Part shown: positions 55,785 to 64,000 of the stretch, one piece after another | Numbering within the stretch: position 1 is the stretch's first letter | Layout: each line of letters opens with the position of its first letter | Assembly: GCA_013339895.1 (NCBI GenBank) | Contig: JABACO010000002.1 | Location: 2,715,557-2,779,556 of the forward strand | Direction: 5' to 3' | Length of the DNA: 64,000 nt | From: Ephydatia muelleri | Taxonomy: Eukaryota > Porifera > Demospongiae > Spongillida > Spongillidae | Notes under the pieces: model-generated | What the model saw: the letters and a program-made list of their open reading frames with translations, nothing else | Told to the model about the DNA's origin: nothing | Databases searched by the model: none | Made by a program: the position numbers and the translations under genes

Positions 55785-58700
55785 TCATATAAATGTTTTC
55801 TGTGGTATAGGACACACATATAGTGTGTCTTCATCATTCATGCTGTTGAATCCTGCCACAAATTGGGATTGTATCCTTTGCACAGGAAGAAAACTTGCTG
55901 GCCCAAACGGTTCGAACAAGTTTGCACACCAGGTCTCCATTCTGGTAGTAGCTACATTATGCTGCGAAGAATGATGTTGATACCATTGCACAAAAGCAAA
56001 TACATGTGGCACTACATTCTGTTGAATTGTAAAGCTGTGTTTGAAGAAATATAGAACACGTCCAGGCCGAAAGTCAACGGTGTTGATGTCTACTTTTCCG
56101 TCTCTACCACACCATGCTGCCAATATGAAGGATGATCTTTTGGATTTGCTTTGTTGTGAACCATACACATTGTTACCGAACTTAATTTTAGAATGTTTCT
56201 TGGCATAAAATGATATTTGCTGATAGTTTGCTGCTTGATTGTATAAAACTTTGTATGATTCGATTAAGTAGGCAATGGAAGATTCATCAAGAAAAATTTC
56301 TTTACTAACACCTACAAGGTCATATGGTTCAAGACAATGCCAAATCATTCTATTTACCTCACATGCAGGCAACCTTGATGCAGTCTGAATTTCCAAATGT
56401 GAATTAGAATTTTGAGCAAGCATGTCATTGAGAGTTCCAACAACTGCAGCTGTTTGGTCTAACTCCTGTACAATCGAATGGGCAGTGTAGTTTTCATCTC
56501 TTATATGTAACTTGCCTATTTCCATTTCTTGAACAAAATGCCTCATTAACTGTACTTCAATAGACCTGTTGTTAGTTCTATAGCTACCCAAAATACCATT
56601 GTATCTTTCAAATGAAAATAACCAAAATGCATAGACAGGCCCATAGTCCAAAATGCAGTTCAAGATGTGCATGTGCATGTGCATGTTAGGCGTAACCTTG
56701 TCCTTACCATACAGCCGCTGAAACTGCTTGCAAAACTGCAATAGTAACTTGTGTCCCTCCATAGCATCATGAATCTTCAGCATAGGGGAAACTAGGATGT
56801 TGCATGCTTGTACAAATAGATACCAGCACTCAAGATGCTCCTGTTCTAGCACGCCATGAAGGGCATACATAGAAAAAACCATTGTCCATGTTTTCCATTG
56901 GTCTGCTGTAAAAGAACTGAATGAAGATGCAATTTTATGTGGGATTCTACCCATTGAAGAAGGAGTTTCACACTTATCAACTTTCTCTTGCATCATTGCA
57001 TGAAACCTTTTAGGTATAATAGGTTCAATATCATCTAACCATACGTTCTTCATAATGTGTTTTGCTGTTCCAAGGAATAGGTTGTGCATGGGGTCAACTA
57101 TATGAAAGCGAACACAATCAAAGTATTCCAAAAGCATTAAAGCAGTAAATCGTGAACCGTATTGTGATTCTATACGATCTCTTGCAGCTTGAGTTGTTTG
57201 CATGGAGGCCAAATCTGCTTGTTCACGGTGGTCAGATTCATTTCGTAAGGGCGATTCATCTTCGCCATCATCAAAACAACCAAAACAAGCATGACCAGTT
57301 TCACAGTTGATGTGAAACTCTTTAGTGCACTTTGAACATCCCAATTTAGCCATGTGGCCTAAAAATCCACAAACTTTCCTTGCTGCAGGAATATCACAGG
57401 CTACACAAAGCAGTCCTGCTTTCAAATGCACTTGCTGGCCTGGGTTGTCTGGCATATTAATGACCATGCCCTCACTCCACAAAACCTTTAATTCCTCCAC
57501 TAAGGGCTCCAGGTAAGAATTAATATTAAGCGGAGGCTCATTTGGACCTGGAATTAAACCAAAAAGAATCATGTTTTCTTTTAAAAATCTTTTTGAGCGT
57601 GGAAGATTCATAACAGATAAATACACAGCTCCAACACTGTATGGTGTGTGCTTGAATGGGGTAAACCAGTCAACGTTCATCATTAGGCCTATGTTATGGG
57701 GGGCAGCAAGGAATGCTGACCCATTGACATACTGGAACTCCTCCCAAATCTTGCCATCATAGATATCACAAAGAGTATCCTTGGGTATCTTCCGTTCACG
57801 CCAATGTTCACATGAGTTCAAAACACCTGGCTTACTAAGCAAAGTTTGCAACGATTCTATAAGAGGTTTATAACAGTACACTTTCAAAGGATAGAACTTG
57901 TGATCCCCATCTTTAGTGACTACAGCCCTCAAAAGTTGAGATCCGCAATGCTGCCTTCGGGAACGATGAGGGTGGTTGGGGAACTTGGAAAATGAGCACA
58001 CTTTGGGGATCATTTTAGCTTTATCAACAAAGCACTTCTCAAACTCATAAAGAGTATGGCATTTCGGGCAAGAAACTAAACGCCTAAAGTCATTGCTGTT
58101 AACATTGAGACAACTATGTAAGCCTATAATTGAGGTTGGAAAAATGGTTGTCATCTGGGCAACAAAAGATGAAAACCTACCTACAATGATAAAAACACAG
58201 CTGATAATGCGAATTAAAGCTGAGACTGCAGCTATTGAGATGTTGTATCTTGATGACCACTTAGACAAAAGTACTAAAAAGAAAGCTACAACTCTTGAAG
58301 AGTCGTCACTACAGACATCAGTTTCTAGATGCACGAGATGCTCATGCAAGGAATTAGTTGATTTTTCCATTATGTCACCTTCAATTTCAGAAACATTCAC
58401 ACCTTCCCACACCTCACCATCATCCACCTCATCTTCCAGGCAGTCCTCCGTAGCTTGTAGCTCAGCAGTGGAGTTATCCATCTCATCATCACTTAAACCT
58501 TCCGAATTATCACTGCCTATGAAAAAATAATGGAGGATTATCAGTGACAGTGCACATCCAAAATGATTGCTAATACGACAAGGCTTACTACATGGATGGA
58601 TGTCAGTATGATAATTTATCCCTGACCTGAATTTAATTGAATTGCACCACCATCATCCCCCTCATCCTCAGATGTAGACGGAACAGATTGACAATCTTTA

Positions 58701-58813
58701 CTCCAAATCCGCGTGTGATCATCGTAGTATGCCTCCTTGTGCCTTAAAAATGTACGTGCTGATATAAATTCCTCACAGTGTTCGCAATATCGATACAAAT
58801 GATTCCGATCCAT
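55785..58813 (-). CDS. CACTA/EnSpm transposase (2 exons, 972 residues)
   Basis: Exon 1 58,627-58,813 and exon 2 55,785-58,516 are joined by a 110-base GT..AG intron in phase (NSG/SDNSEG). Exon 1 has a Cys/His finger (YCEHCEEFISARTFLRHKEAYY). Exon 2 starts acidic, then SCPKCHTLYEFEKC (zinc pair), MMNVDWFTPFKHTPYSVGAVYL with the first catalytic Asp (about residue 345), LIPGPNEPPLNINSYLEPLVEELK, zinc-binding LGCSKC..GHACFGC, VDPMHNLFLGTAKHI (second Asp, about 537) and WLFSFERYNGILG (Glu, about 699). The order matches the Tnp2-type transposase that cuts CACTA ends. No stop or frameshift, and all three acidic residues are present, so it may be active. Confidence 0.85.
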
Positions 58814-59037
58814 TGTATATACACAGACGCGAAGTTTTTCAAAATAAAAACGTCAGAAAATTCGGACCAATCAATTTCATTCTATAAATAAAAATACACA
58901 AGGCGGTAAAATCAGACTAATCATTTTTCAAAAAAAAACGCGCGCGTCACATAATGCAGCTGTTGACAGCAGCTCATGTATGGATGATTATAGTTTCACT
59001 ATATCTGTTGCATTCATTTTTCTTTGAATCAGTCAGT
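58814..59037. promoter_or_regulatory. Divergent intergenic region of the CACTA element
   Basis: 224 bases between the two start codons. It is AT-rich with an ACGCGCGCGTCA block near 58,938; TATA-like words (TATAAATAAAA on the plus at about 58,883) are present. Shared control is inferred from layout. Confidence 0.35.
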
Positions 59038-60252
59038 ATGTCATCAGCTCGTACTCCCGTTCGACCACTCGGAACGGGTGAAGACAGCGAGCGTAGGGTT
59101 TCGTCACCTTTTCTGTCGTCGTCGAGATCTTTGTTGCAGCCTGCAGAGGTAAAAAAAAAAATCATTCATTTCATGCAAATGAGGACCATTTGTTTTAGAT
59201 TCCCGACGACAGGAAAGTGCCGCCGGCAGTACTGGTAATGTTAACGTCCAGATACTTGCGGCGATTAAATCGCTCCAAGAACAAGTGGCGGACTTACAGG
59301 CCAAGTCTACGCAACCAGCTGCCTCTTCCATCGAACAATGTGCAGTTTCTAAGAAAGCACCAAAAGAACTGTTGGTAAAGTATATTGAACTTTATCATGC
59401 ATGTAATATCAATAACGTGCTTTCTATAGACATCTATTCACAGTGTTGTGAGGCATCTTCGAGAAAGACTGGATGCACCTATGCAATGGGACACAAGTTC
59501 AGGGTAAGCAATTTGCATTTGAAAACATAACCTTATAATTGCATGTATTGCACAGTTTTTCTTCGCCTGAAAATATGCGGGTGACATCGGAGATTGTAAC
59601 AGCCTGTGTCAACGAGAAGTATCCTGCTTCCGTTGTACAAAGTAAGTCACTATCCATGCAAGAGAGTATACATGTATATATTCAAACAATGTTTTTACAG
59701 AAGCCACCAAAAAATACTTCACAACTCTGAAGCGGCGCTCGCGTCTACAAACTAACAACAAACTTCCAGACGCGAGAAAAAAACAACGAAGGCTTCAGCG
59801 AAAGCACCACGTACGTTTATGACTATGCAGAATTTAACGTGATGTGTATTAGCATTAATCAATAATCATTTGGCATACAGAAACTTCAGAATCGCAAAGT
59901 AGCTCTGTCGGGATCAACAACTTTAACACAGGAGCAGAAAGAAAAGTTTTCTTCTATTCTTCGCATCGAATACATGTCTTCGGAAGAAAGCGCCGAGGAA
60001 TCGGGTGAGGACGAGCACATGGGGGAACGATTAAAGGTGCTCCTCATTCACACTCTCCCGTGGAGAAATCCAAGCGTGAACGAAATGTTCCAATCACTGG
60101 ATCGCAAAAGTGCAAGAAAAAGAACATCAAGAGCAGCTGAAATGTGCCGCAAACGGTGCCGTGCTAGCGCTACTGAACCATCCTCGCCGAGCGGATTTAC
60201 AGCAAAACCTCCACCATCCTGCCCTGCGTGGGCAAAAGTGTCTGACTGTTAA
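59038..60252 (+). CDS. Second gene of the CACTA element (5 exons)
   Basis: It lies head-to-head with the transposase, 224 bases apart, and may share its promoter region. Exons: 59,038-59,149 (MSSARTPVRPLGTGEDSERR), 59,213-59,503 (AAIKSLQEQVADLQAKS; LLVKYIELYHACNINNVLS), about 59,556-59,640, 59,701-59,810 (basic, FTTLKRRSRLQ) and 59,881-60,252 (LTQEQKEKFSSILRIEYMSSEES, then LPWRNPSVNEMFQSLDRK). Introns are GT..AG and phases agree, except between exons 2 and 3, where one base is out, so a frameshift or another splice site is likely. A similar basic-then-MSSEES-then-LPWRS protein accompanies transposases in other animal elements; its task is unknown, perhaps DNA binding. Confidence 0.6.
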
Positions 60253-60617
60253 TTTTCGTTATCGTGATGTGTAATGTACTGTATGTATATATTGATATCA
60301 AAATATTTTAACTTCAATAATAGATGTGAACCAAGATATTTTTAAACTATAGGCGTGTTGTAAAAATAAGACGTCATAATGTTGTGTATTTATAGAACAC
60401 CTTTGTATACCTTGTGTAAAGCTATTGCAAATGTTACATTTGACATCATGTTTGCGATGCGCAAACATGAGTAAAACCAGCCTTTACCATCTTTACACCG
60501 CCATGTAAACATCACGTTTGCGTCGTCGTAAATACAAGTAAATATACGTAAATGTGACCTTTACATCATGTTTACGTATTATTTACCGCACGCGTAAACA
60601 CAATTTTTTACGCAGTG

Positions 60618-61260
60618 ATTTATATAACCTAACAGTATCCAGGCATTTCTTAGGCTGTGGTGCATCCATAGAATCCATAGCCTGTCTAATGTTCTAATCC
60701 ATTGCTGATGCTACTGTTATATTCACAAGGATAATTAATTTGCATTACTAGGAGTGGGCCAGTTGAGAATGACTTTTGTCTAGCCTGTTTACCTGCCGTC
60801 ACTTGATACCACATGCAGTGTCTAAGTATTAGTAGTTGGACTTTCCTTTGATAATGTGGCACGTAGTTTGGTATGAAATACCTCCTCTAACTTCCCAATT
60901 TGTATTTCCATTGTCCTACTGAATATGACGATGTCATCAAAGTTATGCTAGGCAAAATGACCAGTGGAGTCCAGATAGTAGCAGTTCCATGTGGCTGCTG
61001 AAAAGTACTGGGAGCATTGCATAATCCCAAAGAATCACTGAATTTTGGACCAAACTGAATGGTGTGGAAATTGCAGTCCTTTCCAACGTTTCTGGAGCTT
61101 CCTCTATGTACATGTAATCCAGATCAGTGCAACTTGAGCAAGATCGTAATGTGGTTTATCAAAACTGATCAGCTGCACTGCAGAAGGTGTGAGCTTATTA
61201 CTTGTAGCAGGTGTGAATGTTTACCCCTCCTGTACCTGGTGCTATAAGAAGAAAGGAGGA
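60618..61260 (-). pseudogene. Ty3/Gypsy reverse transcriptase remnant
   Basis: On the minus strand: IEEAPETLERTAISTPFSLV (about 61,110-61,050), then LCNAPSTFQQPHG (about 61,025-60,985), then FDDIVIFSRTMEIQIGKLEEVF (about 60,950-60,880), where FDD stands for the Y(M/L)DD active site. Its end is near the CACTA insertion. At least three frame changes. It is the 5' half of the element whose integrase is at 52,409-52,947. Confidence 0.65.
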
Positions 61261-63340
61261 TCCGCAATGTATTTGTGTGTTGTATCACACATCTACTCTT
61301 AGATCCAGGAACATTAAAAGGAATGCACCAGTGAATCTGAAGAAGCTGGCAGTTTTACAGAAATGACCTACATTCCCTGACATCAAACTGTAGCAATAGT
61401 CCTGTTTGCTTAAATGATGACCATATTTAACCCCCAGTGAGTGATTGTGTAATGAGTGTTGCTTTTTACAACACCAATGATTGTGTGAAATGTAAATACT
61501 GTGTCATGCTCAATAGTAACAAATAAGGTACTTGCAAGTGCAGTAATAAAGTGTGCACATGTGTACACACTGTATTGCCCAGAAAAGATAATAAAGATTG
61601 AACTTGTCTGATTTAATATAAAAGTATTAGTATTTAATGCCCTCTATCTGTACCATGCATGCATATTCAATGACACAATATACATTATGGGTGTTTTGCG
61701 TTTAACAGTGTGCACACCTGCCTGTACACAATTAAAAACGACAGCAATAAAAGGAATTCCCTTACACTGCATTAGAAAAGTAAAGGCTATGTATCAATAT
61801 TCTTACTACCTTGCAGTTACACACTTTGACATGTGCCTTTTAAGAGGTGAAATTTTGTCATAAAATAGTAACTGAAGCTGCTGCATTCAGTATCGTAGAT
61901 AAAGCTGCATCACCGGGACGCTCAGACCTAACTTCAGTTTACAGTTAGTATTCATGTCTACCGTAAAGCTTTACCATTACTGGACGTGAAACATAACTTT
62001 ATGAGCTGAAGTTAGGTCTGAGACGGCTGTTTCGGTCGTGACATTAGGTTTTAAAATTAGATTGGAATTACGGTATTTCCAATTCATGGTGGATTCAAAG
62101 CTCATTAACAAACACCTAACATCGGAGACAGTTTATTCACTACTTATTGTCGGAATACAGGGTTTTATAATTAAAGTAGGTTAAGCACACATTCTACTTC
62201 GCACAATATCTATGACGCATATAAACACAACGATTCTAACTTCGAACCAGCGCTTGCGCATTTAATGGCAGCATCATGGCGGGAAATGGTATCGTCTTTG
62301 CGTTCGTATTGTACGAAATCGCGCTTATAAAAGTGTCTACTATTTGTTCCAGACTAACAAGCTAAGCCTGAGAAGCGACAATATGAATTCTACAATTTAC
62401 TAACGCTTTCTATCAGTGAACAAAACCGATGCATGGTTTAAGGATGAATGTTTACTCACTGCTCACGGTACCTGTATCCTGGAACCTTTTGTAGAGTTTG
62501 CGGGTGCAAGCTTTTCGTAGATTACAAACAAACAAAGGCCAAATAATCATATTCTATGCACACACCAATGTCCCTCCTACACGGAGGAGATTTTGTAAGC
62601 CTTTCATAACGACACAAGAGAAGGATAGCCCTGAGATCCACCCCCCCCCCCCCCCCAAGATGTACGGTGCTCAAAAGTAGACACCTTACAAGCGCTCAGT
62701 GGAGCCATATGACTGGTTATGCAGATCTCGCCCACGTAGGCTTCACTATAGCTGTTATTATTTTATTTTTTAATTTGCTGTGACATAAGGTCTGGGCACC
62801 GAGACTACCTGCATTCATCAACTATCAACAGTTTGCTATTATGCTGCTGTGCAGGCTTCAATAAACTTAACGGCTCAATATTAAAAATTAAAATGAAGGG
62901 AGTGGTCATTATGTCGCCGGCAACCTAACACGAAGGCTGCCCGAACCAGAAGTGTATGTAACAGGAAAAACAAATGGCATAAAGAAGTGTACCGCTGTGC
63001 CACAAACCATAACGAAGGGCGGCAACTCAATTTGCTGTTAAGCGCTCATTTTAACAAACAGTGGAACACAACACTAGGGTCGGAAAAAATAATTCTGTGT
63101 ACATGTCAACGGGAAACTAATTTTTTGTTTCCCCGAACCGAAATGTTCAATGTAATGGCACAGATATATTTGCCCTATTTGAAGTTTACACGCGATCGAC
63201 GTCCATAATTCCACCGTAGATTCGAATAAATTAGAAACACCACTACTTATAAATTCAACGCAATTTCCAACTACACAACCCCCATGCATGTAACAGCAAC
63301 GGGAATATAGGTCGTTTTTTCAACACCATCATATGTACCG
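61261..63340. other. No gene supported
   Basis: AT-rich spacer with a C run at 62,641-62,656. Weak similarity of 61,900-62,030 to its own inverse (TAACTTCAG / CTGAAGTTA) hints at a small foldback. Nothing coding recognised. Confidence 0.45.
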
Positions 63341-63629
63341 ACCACCCCAGAGAGCAATCACCTGTGTTCAAGAATGAGGGTTGATATGTACAGCCTGTGT
63401 AGGAAGGTGTATGTGCGCAACATTCGAGTGCAAGTCCTATAACCTATGCCCAATAATGCTGGCAGCCCTTGCCACCTGTGTTTAAAATGTGGACGTACGC
63501 GCACATGTGCTCAAGGATGACAACGCATTGTGCAACGCGTTTCCAATGAGGAAGTGTGTGCACTTGGAACCTGTATCGAGGGCATAGTGTGCAATAAGTG
63601 CCTGTGTCCAACAATGCAGGTTGTGTGCA

Positions 63630-64000
63630 CAACCTGTGTTCAAGGATGAGGGTGTAGGAGGGCCACCTGTGTTAAAGGATGAGGGTGTAGGAGGGCCACC
63701 TGTGTTCAAGGATGAGGGTGTAGGAGGGCCACCTGTGTTAAAGGATGAGGGTGCAAGAGGGCCACCTGTGTTCAAAGATGAGGGTGTAGGAGGGCCACCT
63801 GTGTTCAAGGATGAGGGTGTAGGAGGGCCACCTGTGTTCAAGGATGAGGGTGTAGGAGGGTCACCTGTGTTCAAGGATGAGGGTGTAGGAGGGCCACCTG
63901 TGTTAAAGGATGAGGGTGTAGGAGGGCCACCTGTGTTAAAGGATGAGGGTGCAAGAGGGCCACCTGTGTTCAAGGATGAGGGTGTAGGAGGGTCACCTGT
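63630..64000. repeat. 33-bp minisatellite running off the window
   Basis: Eleven or more units of AAGGATGAGGGTGTAGGAGGGCCACCTGTGTTC. Three-fold length keeps the minus frame open (an 11-residue NTGGPPTPSSF repeat), but no start context or domain is seen. Degenerate units begin near 63,360. Confidence 0.85.

Larger units (their letters stand above)
52945..60620. mobile_element. CACTA/EnSpm transposon, apparently complete, 7.67 kb
   Basis: The element spans 52,948-60,617. The left end reads CACTGCACAAAAAGTTAGG and the right end, inverted, CACTGCGTAAAAAATTGTG. ATT flanks both sides (52,945-52,947; 60,618-60,620), the 3-bp duplication typical of this superfamily. Both subterminal regions (52,970-53,215; 60,360-60,600) are packed with TTTACGTA/TTTGC words in both orientations. 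It carries a transposase (minus), a second gene (plus) and a large minisatellite. Confidence 0.85.

Noticed and set aside
63482..63973. 163-residue NTGGPPTPSSF repeat protein
   Set aside because: 33-bp minisatellite; cannot be judged because it runs off the window and has no non-repeat domain.

Overview
This window is eukaryotic, animal-type DNA. It has split genes with GT..AG introns, core promoters with TATA-like boxes, long micro- and minisatellites, and a very high load of transposable elements. There are no operons and no bacterial signals. The mix of element families, the very short introns and the abundant ACATGTA/TGCATGC words suggest an invertebrate, most likely a demosponge. That assignment is inference; no rRNA or mitochondrial marker is present.

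Two host gene families are visible. The first is a small secreted beta-trefoil protein that looks like a fibroblast growth factor (FGF). It occurs twice on the minus strand: whole at 23.1-23.7 kb, and cut by the window start at 1-238. The two copies lie in a direct duplication about 23.4 kb apart. The left copy has a 4.7 kb transposon inserted upstream of the gene, and the right copy lacks it, so the pair forms a natural filled/empty site. The second is a four-exon minus-strand gene (45.2-47.8 kb) for a 539-residue CABIT / coiled-coil / SAM adaptor like GAREM and THEMIS.

Most of the rest is mobile DNA. (1) Integrase transposons (Ginger/KRBA2-like) carry, besides the integrase, an acidic or proline-rich linker, a Cys-rich CXC-like motif, a Ulp1-type cysteine protease and a C-terminal PHD finger. 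Copies or fragments lie at 0.55-5.3, 14.9-20.1, 28.9-29.3, 31.0-31.1, 31.4-33.95, 35.2-38.2, 38.2-39.1 and 50.4-50.8 kb. The copy at 31,428-33,948 keeps both ends, with long inverted repeats starting TGT and a 4-bp target duplication, but has lost the integrase core. (2) A decayed Helitron lies at 9.35-14.12 kb: a Cys/His region, a PIF1 helicase and an OTU protease, with the Rep nuclease deleted. (3) An apparently intact 7.67 kb CACTA/EnSpm transposon (52,948-60,617) has matching CACTGC termini, a 3-bp ATT duplication, a two-exon 972-residue transposase and a second multi-exon gene. It sits inside an older Ty3/Gypsy element, between reverse transcriptase and integrase. (4) A cluster of seven or more 3' fragments of a non-LTR-like retroelement occupies 41.7-45.0 kb, with another fragment at 26.6 kb. 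(5) Small non-autonomous elements include a piggyBac-type MITE with TTAA ends, two copies of a near-perfect 174-184 bp palindrome, and a four-copy MITE family.

Three expanded repeats (1.0 kb of 21-bp, 2.7 kb of 27-bp and 2.05 kb of 17-bp units) lie inside the elements. Their units contain almost no stop codons in any frame, which creates large spurious reading frames on both strands. The remaining stretches hold no gene I can support.
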